DNA of 19,474 nucleotides from Atopobium sp. UBA2090 (GCA_002331575.1 DCZG01000043.1:3258-22731), one strand, 5' to 3'. Counted from the stretch's first letter, positions 7,054 to 14,893 are shown. Made by a program: numbers and translations. The notes: generated by a model not told the origin, from the letters alone.

Positions 7054-7605
7054 CTACGCGACGTAGCCCGTGTCCTCGTGGAGGCCCGAGCCGTCGGCAG
7101 CCGTGGTGGCGAGCTCGTCGCAGCGCTCGTTGAGCTCGTGGCCGGCATGCCCCTTGACCCAGACCCAGGAGACGTCGTGCGCGTCCATGGCGGCGAGCAG
7201 GCGCTTCCAGAGGTCGGGGTTCTTCACGGGCTGCTTAGACGCCGTCTTCCATCCGCGTCGCTGCCAGCCCTCGACCCAGTGCTGGTTGAAGGCGTTGACC
7301 ACGTACTGCGAGTCGGAATGGACCTCGACGGTGCAGGGTCGGGTGAGCGCCTCGAGCGCGACGATGACCCCCATGAGCTCCATGCGGTTGTTCGTGGTCA
7401 GGCGATAGCCACCGCTGAGCTCGCGCACGTGGCGCAGGCCCTGGGGGTCGGCGTACACGAGCACCGAGCCGTACCCGCCCGGGCCGGGATTGCCGCGGGA
7501 CGAGCCGTCGGTGTAGACGACCACGTGCATGCGCGCGCCCCTCGGCGCCTGCGTCACGTGCGCCCTGCCCTCCGGTGACGCCATGAGCTCGTCGAAGCTC
7601 GCCAC
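7054..7605 (-). CDS. rnhA: Ribonuclease HI
   Basis: Cuts the RNA strand of RNA-DNA hybrids, removing primers and R-loops. The 183-aa product has an extra ~25 residues before the usual RNase HI core. Catalytic residues in order are D33 (YTDGSSRGNPG), E76 (NNRMELMG), D98 (HSDSQYV) and D163 (NERCDELA), with the assisting histidine H153 in KGHAGH. The basic handle region NQHWVEGWQRRGWKT (107-121) is present, as in the E. coli type. The start is GTG 7605, which overlaps the polA stop by one base (TAGTG) and has GGAGG seven bases upstream. ATG codons at residues 8 and 26 are less well placed. The overlap indicates translational coupling to polA, a sensible pairing because both enzymes act in Okazaki-fragment maturation. 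Confidence 0.95.
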   Translation of the reverse strand: MASFDELMASPEGRAHVTQAPRGARMHVVVYTDGSSRGNPGPGGYGSVLVYADPQGLRHVRELSGGYRLTTNNRMELMGVIVALEALTRPCTVEVHSDSQYVVNAFNQHWVEGWQRRGWKTASKQPVKNPDLWKRLLAAMDAHDVSWVWVKGHAGHELNERCDELATTAADGSGLHEDTGYVA

Positions 7606-10295
7606 TACTTGGCCTCCGCCCAGTTCGAGCCGCAGGAGACCTCGGCAGTGAGCGGGACGCGCAGCTCGATGACGCCTTCCATGGCCTCCTCGACGAGCTT
7701 CGACACCACGGGGACCTCGTCCTCGGGAACCTCGAGGTCGAGCTCGTCGTGTATCTGGAGCACGAGCCTGGAGCGTAGCCCCTCCTCGCGCAGGCGATTC
7801 TCGACCCGGACCATCGCGATCTTGATGATGTCCGCGGCCGTGCCCTGCATGGGGTGGTTCATGGCGGTCCGCTCGGCGAAGGAGCGAAGCTGGAAGTTGC
7901 TGCTGTCGATGTCTCTGATCCTGCGCTTGCGGCCGTACATGGTGACGGCGTACTTGCGCTCGCGCGCGAGGGCGATCGACTCGTCGAGGAAGGCCCGCAC
8001 GCCGGGATAGGCGGCGAAGTAGCGGTCGATCATGTCCTGCGCCTCGGATCGAGAGATCTTGAGCGAGGTCGCGAGGCCGTAGGCCTGCTGGCCGTACACG
8101 ATGCCGAAGTTGACGGCCTTCGCCCTGCTCCTCATCTGGGGCGTGACCTCCTCCACGGACACGCCGAAGACCCTCGCCGCCGTGGACGCGTGGAAGTCGG
8201 CCCCGCGGATGAAGGCATCGACGAGGTTCTCGTCGGCTGAGAGGTGCGCGAGGAGCCTGAGCTCGATCTGCGAGTAGTCGCAGGCGAGGAAGACCGTGCC
8301 CTCGGGAACCGTGAAGGCAGTGCGAACGCGGTGGCCGAGCTTGGAGCGGGTCGGGATGTTCTGGAGGTTGGGGTCCGAGCTCGAGAGGCGGCCCGTGGCA
8401 GCCACGGTCTGGTTGAGCGTGGTGTGGATGCGGCCGTCCGTCCGGACGAGTGAGGGAAGCGCATCGAGGTAGGTCGACTTGATCTTGGTGCGCTCGCGAT
8501 ACTCGAGGACGTCGGCCACCACGTGATAGTTCGCCGCGAGGTCGGCCAGCACCTTCGCGTTCGTCGAGTAGAAGCCCGTGCGCGTCTTCTTGAGGCCGAA
8601 GGTGGGCAGGCCGAGAACGTCAAAGAGCACGTGGCTCAGCTGCTGCGGGGAGTCGAGGTTGAAGTCCTCCCCCGCCTCCTCCTTGATGTGGGCGACCATC
8701 TCGTCGATCTCAGAGCCGAGCTCGCGGGACTGCTCAGCGAGGATGGCGGGGTCGACGAAGAGGCCCCTGCGCTCCATGGCGGCGAGCACGGGCAGGAGCG
8801 GCATCTCGATCATGGTGAGAAGGTCGTGCGACCCGTCCTCGACGAGCTTCGCATCGAGCGCCCCGCGGAGGGCGCGCACCGCGATGGCGTCTATCGCCGC
8901 CTGGGGAGCCTCGTCGGTCGCCTCGGGGAGCGCGTCTCCCACATAGGTGCCGTAGAGCCTCGTCGCGGAGAAGTCCCCCTCGTCGGAGTCGAGCAGGTAG
9001 CTGGCCACGCCCGCGTCGAAGATGCGGGCTGGGTCGACCTCGGAGGCGTCGAGGGCAGCCTCCTCGGCGGAGTCCATGGGATACACGACGTGGAGCAGCG
9101 CCTTGACGTCGTCAGAGACGAGGCGGCCCGTGCGGAAGAGGCAGACGAGCGCAGCCACGCCCGCGTCGCCCTCCATCCGGAGAAGCCCTCCCTCGCAGGC
9201 GAGCCACACCACGTCGGGCTTCTCGCCATCGAAGAACGACTGCTGACCCTTGCGCTGGTCGGCACGCTCGAGCGCCGCGCCCACCCACTCGCCGGACGAG
9301 ACCGCCGCGTCGAGTGCCCTCTCGGCGTCGGCGCCCTCGAGCGGCGTCGTCAGGGTCACGCCTCGCGGGGTCACCTCGGGGGCGACCGCCCCGCTTTCGC
9401 CGAGACGGACGAGGCGGCTCGTCATGCCCGTGAAGCCGAGCGCGGAGAAGGCGCGCGTGACCTCGGCCGGGTCGAAGGTCGGGAACTTGGCGTCGTGGAG
9501 GTCGAGGTCGACCGGGGCGTCGGTGCGTATGGTGGCGACCTTGCGCGAGAGCAGCGCGTCGTCCACATGGGCGCGGAGGTTCTCGCCCATCTTGCCCTTG
9601 ACCTCGTCGGCGTGCGCGATGACCTCGTCGAGCGTGCCGTACTGCACGATGAGGGCGGCCGCCTTCTTGGGGCCGATGCCGGGGACGCCGGGGATGTTGT
9701 CGGAGGAGTCGCCCTTGAGACCGTAGAAGTCGGGCACGAGCTTGGGCCCGATGCCGTGATAGAGGTCGTCCACGCTCTCGGGGGTCATGATCGCGACGTC
9801 GGAGACGCCCTTCTTGGTCGAGACGATCTTCACGTGGTCGGTGGCCAGCTGGTACATGTCTCGGTCGCCCGTGAAGAGGAGCATCTCGTAGCCCTCGTCC
9901 TCGCCGCGACGCGCGAGCGTGCCGAGAATGTCATCGCCCTCCCAGCCCTCGCACTCGCACACGGGCACGTCGAGCGAGCGGAGGAGGTCCTTCACCATGG
10001 GGAACTGCTCGTGGAGCTCGGGGTCCATGGGCGGGCGCTGCGCCTTGTACTGCGGGAGCATCTCCATGCGGACGAGCGGCTTGCCCTTGTCGAAGGCGCA
10101 GATCACGCCATCGGGCTTGAACGACTCCACGAGCTTGATGAACATGTTGAAGAAGCCGAAGAGCGCGTTGGTCGCACGCCCGTCCGGTGCGCTCATGGGC
10201 TGCATGATCGCGTGGTAGGCGCGGTGCATGAGGGAGTTGCCGTCGATGATGGCTATGGTCCTCGTGGGCTTCTCGACGGCTTCGTCCTGTTCCAT
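7605..10295 (-). CDS. polA: DNA polymerase I
   Basis: Fills gaps and removes primers in lagging-strand synthesis and excision repair. The 896-aa protein has a full 5' nuclease domain (about 11-300; D18, D69, D121/D122, D144/D146, D196 and D199 in GLKGDSSDNIPG, and the helix-hairpin-helix GVPGIGPKKAA). A degenerate 3'-5' exonuclease-like domain follows (about 310-500), then the family A polymerase domain (about 510-896). Polymerase motifs are A, DYSQIELR (D673); B, RAKAVNFGIVYG (724-735); and C, HDELD (D850). Motif B has phenylalanine (F730) at the sugar-discrimination position, as in E. coli. The exonuclease domain shows no DxE motif, so proofreading is probably absent. ATG 10295 follows GGAAGGA with six-base spacing. 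It forms an operon with rnhA. Confidence 0.97.
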   Translation of the reverse strand: MEQDEAVEKPTRTIAIIDGNSLMHRAYHAIMQPMSAPDGRATNALFGFFNMFIKLVESFKPDGVICAFDKGKPLVRMEMLPQYKAQRPPMDPELHEQFPMVKDLLRSLDVPVCECEGWEGDDILGTLARRGEDEGYEMLLFTGDRDMYQLATDHVKIVSTKKGVSDVAIMTPESVDDLYHGIGPKLVPDFYGLKGDSSDNIPGVPGIGPKKAAALIVQYGTLDEVIAHADEVKGKMGENLRAHVDDALLSRKVATIRTDAPVDLDLHDAKFPTFDPAEVTRAFSALGFTGMTSRLVRLGESGAVAPEVTPRGVTLTTPLEGADAERALDAAVSSGEWVGAALERADQRKGQQSFFDGEKPDVVWLACEGGLLRMEGDAGVAALVCLFRTGRLVSDDVKALLHVVYPMDSAEEAALDASEVDPARIFDAGVASYLLDSDEGDFSATRLYGTYVGDALPEATDEAPQAAIDAIAVRALRGALDAKLVEDGSHDLLTMIEMPLLPVLAAMERRGLFVDPAILAEQSRELGSEIDEMVAHIKEEAGEDFNLDSPQQLSHVLFDVLGLPTFGLKKTRTGFYSTNAKVLADLAANYHVVADVLEYRERTKIKSTYLDALPSLVRTDGRIHTTLNQTVAATGRLSSSDPNLQNIPTRSKLGHRVRTAFTVPEGTVFLACDYSQIELRLLAHLSADENLVDAFIRGADFHASTAARVFGVSVEEVTPQMRSRAKAVNFGIVYGQQAYGLATSLKISRSEAQDMIDRYFAAYPGVRAFLDESIALARERKYAVTMYGRKRRIRDIDSSNFQLRSFAERTAMNHPMQGTAADIIKIAMVRVENRLREEGLRSRLVLQIHDELDLEVPEDEVPVVSKLVEEAMEGVIELRVPLTAEVSCGSNWAEAK

Positions 10296-10327
10296 GACGG
10301 TTCCTTCCGTGTGCGTTGTCTGTCCTG

Positions 10328-10361
10328 ATTGTACCCGTGGCGGGGGACATGGACCCCCGCC
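10328..10361 (-). promoter_or_regulatory. Possible polA -10 box with adjacent 8-bp inverted repeat
   Basis: TACAAT (minus strand, 10333-10328) is a five-of-six -10 match about 33 nt before the polA start; no convincing -35 was found. Immediately upstream GGCGGGGG (10339-10346) and CCCCCGCC (10354-10361) form a perfect inverted repeat around 7 nt. It covers the space where a -35 would lie, so a bound regulator there could block the promoter. Confidence 0.35.
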
Positions 10362-10424
10362 TCGACAGGGTCGTGTGCAACCACCAGGAAACCTGCCGCG
10401 ACACGGGAGGTCTCCAATCCTTCA

Positions 10425-10480
10425 CCCTCACGAAACACGCACGCGCACGGTCGCGAAACAAAGTGAGGGTAGAGTGTTTC
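10425..10480 (+). promoter_or_regulatory. Interleaved inverted repeats upstream of glnN
   Basis: CCCTCAC (10425-10431) and GAAACAC (10432-10438) are followed by their exact complements in the same order, GTGAGGG (10463-10469) and GTGTTTC (10474-10480). The two 7-bp pairings interleave rather than nest, so RNA could form a pseudoknot or switch between folds. The element ends 96 nt before the glnN start. Whether it is transcribed, or is instead an operator, is not known; I could not identify a convincing glnN promoter. Confidence 0.4.
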
Positions 10481-10576
10481 AGGTGTTGAGAGCGAGCCTG
10501 TTGCGCAGACGTGCGACAATCAGACCCGTGACAACGCGAACTCGTATGGACACTGCGACCAAGAGAAGAGGCGCAC

Positions 10577-12667
10577 ATGGCAACGGACAAAGTCTCTCTG
10601 GAATACGGAAGCCTTCTCTTCACGGATGCCGACATGCAGGAGAGGCTACCCAAGCCCACCTACAAGAAGCTCATGCACGTGATCAAGGACGGCGAGCCGC
10701 TCGACCTCGACATCGCCAACGAAGTCGCGCACGCGATGAAGGAATGGGCGCTCGAGCACGGTGCGACGCACTTCACGCACTGGTTCCAGCCCCTGACCGG
10801 CATCACCTCCGAGAAGCACGACAGCTTCATCACCCCGCGCGACGACGGCACCGTGCTCATGGCCTTCTCGGGCAAGGAGCTCGTCCAGGGCGAGCCCGAC
10901 GCGTCGAGCTTCCCCTCCGGCGGACTTCGTGCCACCTTCGAGGCCCGCGGCTACACCGTGTGGGACCCCATGAGCCCCGCGTTCATCAAGGACGAGGTCC
11001 TCTGCATCCCCACCGCCTTCATCTCGTACACCGGCGAGGCGCTCGACAAGAAGACGCCGCTGCTCCGCGCCGAGGTCGCCCTCGAGAAGCAGGCCAAGCG
11101 CATGCTCGCGCTCTTCGGCCTCAACCCGCACCGCGTCTACACCACGATCGGCCCCGAGCAGGAGTACTTCCTCATCAAGGAGGAGGACTACCAGGCTCGT
11201 CCCGACCTCATCCTCACCGGGCGCACGCTCTTCGGCTGCGAGCCCGCCAAGGGCCAGGAGCTCGAGGAGCACTACTTCGGCGCCATCCGTCCGACGGTCA
11301 ACGAGTTCATGAAGGAGCTCGACGACGAGCTCTGGAAGCTCGGCATCCCCGCCAAGACCAAGCACAACGAGGTCGCCCCGTGCCAGCACGAGCTCGCCCC
11401 CATCTTCGAGATGGGTTCGCTCGCCATCGACGACAACCTCCTCACCATGGAGAAGATGAAGCTCATCGCCTCTCACCATGGCCTCGTCTGCCTGCAGCAC
11501 GAGAAGCCGTTCGAGTACGTCAACGGCTCCGGCAAGCACAACAACTGGTCCCTCTGCGCCGACGGCAAGAACCTCCTCGAGCCGGGCGACGATCCCCAGG
11601 ACAACCTGCAGTTCCTCGTCATTCTCGCCTGCCTGGTCGCGGCCGTCGACACGCACGCCGACCTTCTCCGCATGTCCGTCGCCTCGGCCGGCAATGACCA
11701 CCGCCTCGGCGCCAACGAGGCGCCCCCCGCGATCATCTCCGTCTTCCTCGGCGATGCCCTCTCCCCCGTGGTCGAAGCCCTCATCAACAAGGAGCACGCG
11801 GAGGCTCACGAGCGCGAGACCATGGACCTCGGCGTTCCCGCCCTGCCCGACGTCCTGCGCGACAACACCGACCGCAACCGCACGAGCCCCTTCGCCTTCA
11901 CCGGCAACAAGTTCGAGTTCCGCATGTGCGGCAGCCAGCAGAACCTCTCCGACCCCAACGTGGTCCTCAACACCGCCGTCGCCGAGCAGTGCGACCGCTT
12001 CGTGCAGTACATGGACGGCGTCTCCGAGGAGGAGTTCATCCCCGTGGCCATGCGCTTCGTGCGCCACACCTTCCGCGACCACCAGCGCGTCATCTTCGAC
12101 GGCAACGGCTACTCCGACGAGTGGACCGCCGAGGCCGAGAAGCGCGGCCTGCCCAACCTCAAGACCACGCCGGACGCGCTCCCCGCGCTCGAGAAGCCCG
12201 AGAACATCGCGCTCTTCGAGAAGTACGGCGTCCTTTCCGAGTCCGAGATTCACGCCCGCTACGTCGCCGACGCCGAGCAGTACGCCAAGCTCCTCAACAT
12301 CGAGGCGAACACGATGGCGTACATGACCCGCCATCTGTTCCTCCCCGCGCTGTTCAACTACTCGGGCGACATCGCCACGACGGTCGCAACCAAGGCCGAA
12401 ATCGGCATCGAGGCTGCGGCCGAGAAGGAGCTCGTGCGCACCCTGACCGATGGCATCAACACCATCATGGGCGCGGTCAACGACCTCGAGTCCAACAACG
12501 CCGAGGCCCAGGGCAAGACCGACCCGCAGGAGCAGGATGACTTCTATCGTGACGTCGTGATTCCCTCCATGGACCACCTGCGCACGACCGTCGATGCCAT
12601 GGAGAAGGTCTGCGGACGCGACTACTGGCCGGTTCCGAGCTACAACAAGATGCTCTTCTACGTGTAG
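10577..12667 (+). CDS. glnN: Glutamine synthetase type III
   Basis: Makes glutamine from glutamate, ammonia and ATP. The 696-aa length and the N-terminal GSIII-specific block (SGKELVQGEPDASSFPSGGL, 98-117) separate it from GSI and GSII. Active-site segments are GPEQEYFL (192-199, metal-binding glutamates), KHNEVAPCQHELAP (262-275) and NGSGKHNNWS (316-325). A long C-terminal GSIII region follows, ending near residue 696. ATG 10577 follows GAGG at five-base spacing. It is a single-gene unit, with its own terminator 26 nt after the stop, divergent from polA. No adenylylation tyrosine motif of the GSI type is seen, and no glnB, glnK or glnR gene is adjacent. GSIII is common in Bacteroidetes, cyanobacteria and some anaerobic Gram-positives. 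Confidence 0.96.
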   Translation: MATDKVSLEYGSLLFTDADMQERLPKPTYKKLMHVIKDGEPLDLDIANEVAHAMKEWALEHGATHFTHWFQPLTGITSEKHDSFITPRDDGTVLMAFSGKELVQGEPDASSFPSGGLRATFEARGYTVWDPMSPAFIKDEVLCIPTAFISYTGEALDKKTPLLRAEVALEKQAKRMLALFGLNPHRVYTTIGPEQEYFLIKEEDYQARPDLILTGRTLFGCEPAKGQELEEHYFGAIRPTVNEFMKELDDELWKLGIPAKTKHNEVAPCQHELAPIFEMGSLAIDDNLLTMEKMKLIASHHGLVCLQHEKPFEYVNGSGKHNNWSLCADGKNLLEPGDDPQDNLQFLVILACLVAAVDTHADLLRMSVASAGNDHRLGANEAPPAIISVFLGDALSPVVEALINKEHAEAHERETMDLGVPALPDVLRDNTDRNRTSPFAFTGNKFEFRMCGSQQNLSDPNVVLNTAVAEQCDRFVQYMDGVSEEEFIPVAMRFVRHTFRDHQRVIFDGNGYSDEWTAEAEKRGLPNLKTTPDALPALEKPENIALFEKYGVLSESEIHARYVADAEQYAKLLNIEANTMAYMTRHLFLPALFNYSGDIATTVATKAEIGIEAAAEKELVRTLTDGINTIMGAVNDLESNNAEAQGKTDPQEQDDFYRDVVIPSMDHLRTTVDAMEKVCGRDYWPVPSYNKMLFYV

Positions 12668-12692
12668 GTCTGGCACACGAACCTCGCACGGT

Positions 12693-12722
12693 GGCGCCCC
12701 TCTCCGGAGGGGCGCCTTTCTT
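12693..12722 (+). terminator. Rho-independent terminator of glnN
   Basis: GGCGCCCCT (12693-12701) and AGGGGCGCC (12708-12716) form a perfect 9-bp GC-rich stem around a 6-nt loop, followed by TTTCTT. It starts 26 nt after the glnN stop and precedes the first repeat array. Confidence 0.9.
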
Positions 12723-12752
12723 ATCGCGGCGATTCTGGCGTGTCGGGGCGAG

Positions 12753-12917
12753 GCACGCGTGAGCTGCTTTTTACCGGACGAATGCAGCGTGCGCTGCGAT
12801 CGTCGCGACGAGGTCGACCTACGCGTGTCCGGAGGGGTCCCAGCGCACGCGTGAGTTGCGTTTTACCGGACGAATGCCGCGTGCGCTGCGATCGTCGCGA
12901 CGAGGTCGACCCACGCG
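12753..12917. repeat. Repeat array A: two 73-bp units, 19-bp spacer (92-bp period)
   Basis: Unit A1 runs 12753-12825 and A2 12845-12917, joined by a 19-bp spacer. Each unit starts GCACGCGTGAG, contains TTTTACCGGACGAATGC and ends CCACGCG (CTACGCG in A1). The two differ at only a few positions: GCTGCTTTTT versus GTTGCGTTTT near the left end, GCAGC versus GCCGC in the middle, and T versus C near the end. The same unit recurs three times at 14894-15150 in the same orientation. Internal dyads include GCAGCG/CGCTGC (A1) and TCGTCGCGACGA. The array lies between the converging ends of glnN and the acetyltransferase gene. Open frames through it are artefacts, since the 92-bp period shifts frame each unit. 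Confidence 0.93.
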
Positions 12918-12946
12918 ATACGTCCAACGCCCCTCGCGGATTTTCA

Positions 12947-13384
12947 CTAAAGCCACTGGATAAAAGCGGTCTTATCCACGTCGTTGTAGCCCGCGGAACG
13001 GTAGAAGGCCAAGACCGCGGGGTCCTTGCTCCCCGTCATGAGCATGATCTTGTAGCACCTGTCATGCTCGGCTATCTCCCTCGCGCGAGAAAGGCAGGCG
13101 GATGCCAGACCGCGACGACGGTGCGCCTCGTCGGTGATGACGTTCTCGACGAGGGCATAGGGCCGCTGACCATGCGTGAGATTGGGAACGATGACGACCA
13201 CGCACGACGAGACGATCGAGCAGTCCTCTTCAGCGACAAGGACGTGGTGGTTCTCGTCAGCGCATATCGAACTCCAGAGACGATGGAGCGAGGGGTCAAT
13301 CGCTGGCATCGATTTCTTATGGAGCTGGGTGTAAAGCAGAAGGAGACCTTCCAGGTCGTTCTCAACCGCATCGCGAATCACCAT
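12947..13384 (-). CDS. GNAT-family N-acetyltransferase
   Basis: Transfers an acetyl group from acetyl-CoA to an amine; the substrate cannot be read from the sequence. The 145-aa length is normal for a one-domain GNAT. The acetyl-CoA pyrophosphate-binding loop is R89-x-x-G92-x-A94 in EAHRRRGLASACL, preceded by the beta-4 strand ALVENVIT. The C-terminal LAFYRSAGY (125-133) is the usual motif B region. The start at ATG 13384 has only a weak GGGGG upstream. Base composition is visibly less GC-rich than in polA or glnN, and the gene lies between the two repeat arrays, divergent from the 364-aa gene, which suggests accessory status. Candidate roles include a RimI-like modifier or small-molecule resistance, neither supported by anything specific. 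Confidence 0.85.
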   Translation of the reverse strand: MVIRDAVENDLEGLLLLYTQLHKKSMPAIDPSLHRLWSSICADENHHVLVAEEDCSIVSSCVVVIVPNLTHGQRPYALVENVITDEAHRRRGLASACLSRAREIAEHDRCYKIMLMTGSKDPAVLAFYRSAGYNDVDKTAFIQWL

Positions 13385-13731
13385 CGATGCCCCCAGTCAT
13401 GATGCCATTGCCGATTCTCTACGCCCAGCCATCCCGAGCTGTGAACGGTTTCCCCTCGGCTGACCTTGCCAAACTCAGTATACGGGAGAGCTCATAAGAC
13501 GATTCGCTCCATACGAGCGAGGTCCCGGCTCCTCAAGCATCAACGAGAAGAGAAACCCATCTCATGTTGAACCTGTGGTGTCTTTAGACGCATGTCGATC
13601 GCCGCCCGAGACGATTCCCGCAGAGTAAGGCGTCTGATATCGAATTACTTCGTTATCTCGATAGAAACCCGTCAGGTATCCTGCCGCCAGGTGTCAGATT
13701 CCGGGAAGTTTCCCCTGATAGACTACCCCAC
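13385..13731. other. Divergent intergenic region, no gene seen
   Basis: This 347-bp, comparatively AT-rich stretch separates the acetyltransferase gene from the 364-aa gene, which point outward. I see no credible ORF or RNA gene. It holds a possible -10 (TATACT, minus strand, 13482-13477) for the acetyltransferase gene without a clear -35, a TATCGA/TCGATA inverted repeat (13638-13643, 13658-13663), a GGGAA/TTCCC dyad (13703-13714) and the leaderless-type -10 box described separately. Confidence 0.5.
13719..13724 (+). promoter_or_regulatory. -10 box placed for leaderless transcription of the 364-aa gene
   Basis: TAGACT matches the actinobacterial TANNNT -10 pattern and ends seven bases before the ATG at 13732. 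Transcription would therefore start at or within a base of the start codon. The sequence before the ATG (ACTACCCCAC) has no Shine-Dalgarno, which fits. A GGGAA-GT-TTCCC dyad at 13703-13714 sits just upstream and could be an operator. There is no recognisable -35. Confidence 0.45.
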
Positions 13732-14826
13732 ATGGAAACCAGACTTACATATCCCGCATCACTCAGACTCATCCGCGCTGCGCGGAGAGATCCCTCATTC
13801 GCTATCACGCGCCTGGACGAGAACCCCGCGTGGCGCGAGGATGCTCCGTCATGCGTTGACCCTAACGATGCGTTACTCGCTTGGTCAAGCGAATCGCATG
13901 CGTTGAGAGATGACTCCAAGCTCTCCATACTCGTGCCTCGAGAAGGGGACCGTTCTTATGACAGGCGCCTCTGCAATCGAATCTGCGAGAAGAACCTCCC
14001 CGCAGGATCATTCGTCGTTGTATCTCGTCCCGGCTTCTCCCCAATAGTCACCGAGTCCCCAGAGCTCTGCGTCATTCGTGCCGCCGCAGACCTAGCACTC
14101 AAAGTAAGACAAGGTCTTCTCGACAAGGACATCGCGCTCATCCGCCTCATCGAGCTCGTTGACGAACTCTGTGGACGGTATTCCCGTCACCCCTCCTGCC
14201 CTCGCAACGAGTCGCCCGCATATGACCTCGACCCAATAACTTCCGTCGAACGCCTTGGGAGCTATTTCCAGGATGCCCGACAAATCAGCGGGCTCCGCTT
14301 TGCAAGGCAGGCCCTGAACTATGCGCTCGACAATCTCGGTTCTCCCATGGAGACGCTTCTCGAGATGGCCTGCTGTCTGCCTCCCCACCTCGGTGGCCTC
14401 AACCTTCCCAAGCCGGTCGCCAACCAGCCGCTGGTCTTCAGCGACCATGAACGTGAGCTTGTCTCGCACGTCACGCTGCGCCCTGATTCCTATTGGGAGA
14501 GATATCGAATCGTCGGCGAGTACAACGGACATGACCACGACGGCTGGAACGCAAGTGCCGAGGATGACCGAAGGGTCTCCGACTACCAGGCCTGTTCAAT
14601 CAAGGTTTTCCCTGCGAGATACGAGAACGTCTCCACGGGAAAGGGCCTTGACGAGTACCTGCGCAAGCTGATCGATGCGATGACCGTTGTGGAAGGGCCG
14701 CGGTGGGGGCAACGCGTTCGCGCTACTCTCGCCTCCGGCACGTATCAGCAGGCACGACAGGTCCTTCTCGATACGATGCTTCCGCCCCGAATGTCCGATG
14801 CCAATCTGCCTCTCATAGTTGAGTAA
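13732..14826 (+). CDS. 364-aa protein with possible Vsr/DUF559-like nuclease C-terminal half
   Basis: I do not recognise a confirmed family. The N-terminal half (about 1-200) is mixed, and around residues 60-125 it reads like the middle part of AbiEi-type proteins (short beta strands, a 'lp-x-gsfvvv' stretch and TESPELCVIRAAADLAL). The C-terminal half has the spaced residues of small PD-(D/E)XK/Vsr-like nucleases: SPMETLLE (E207), LRPDSYWE (D252), IVGEYNGHDHDG (E263, N265, H267) and a following RRVSDYQ helix. The terminal helix GLDEYLRKLI follows. No signal peptide or membrane segment is present. The ATG at 13732 lacks a Shine-Dalgarno but has a leaderless-type -10 box. GC content is lower than in the core genes, consistent with acquisition. 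A defence or DNA-repair role is inference only. Confidence 0.72.
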   Translation: METRLTYPASLRLIRAARRDPSFAITRLDENPAWREDAPSCVDPNDALLAWSSESHALRDDSKLSILVPREGDRSYDRRLCNRICEKNLPAGSFVVVSRPGFSPIVTESPELCVIRAAADLALKVRQGLLDKDIALIRLIELVDELCGRYSRHPSCPRNESPAYDLDPITSVERLGSYFQDARQISGLRFARQALNYALDNLGSPMETLLEMACCLPPHLGGLNLPKPVANQPLVFSDHERELVSHVTLRPDSYWERYRIVGEYNGHDHDGWNASAEDDRRVSDYQACSIKVFPARYENVSTGKGLDEYLRKLIDAMTVVEGPRWGQRVRATLASGTYQQARQVLLDTMLPPRMSDANLPLIVE

Positions 14827-14893
14827 CCTCCATCTCCCATTCAAGCAGTACATCTCTTTGGGCGCCGACACACGTGTCGCATGGGACCCCGAC

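Noticed and set aside
8523..10328. 601-codon plus-strand ORF opposite polA
   Set aside because: It is antisense to a full-length DNA polymerase I with all motifs, and its His/Val/Glu/Gly/Arg-rich composition is typical of GC-rich antisense frames.
10485..10560. Sigma-70 promoter for glnN (TTGAGA, GACAAT, GTGACA candidates)
   Set aside because: No two elements have acceptable spacing (8, 10 or 23 nt), so no promoter call is made.
10646..12676. 676-codon minus-strand ORF opposite glnN
   Set aside because: It is a shadow of a complete type III glutamine synthetase; the low-complexity Val/Leu/Glu/Gly-rich product matches no family.
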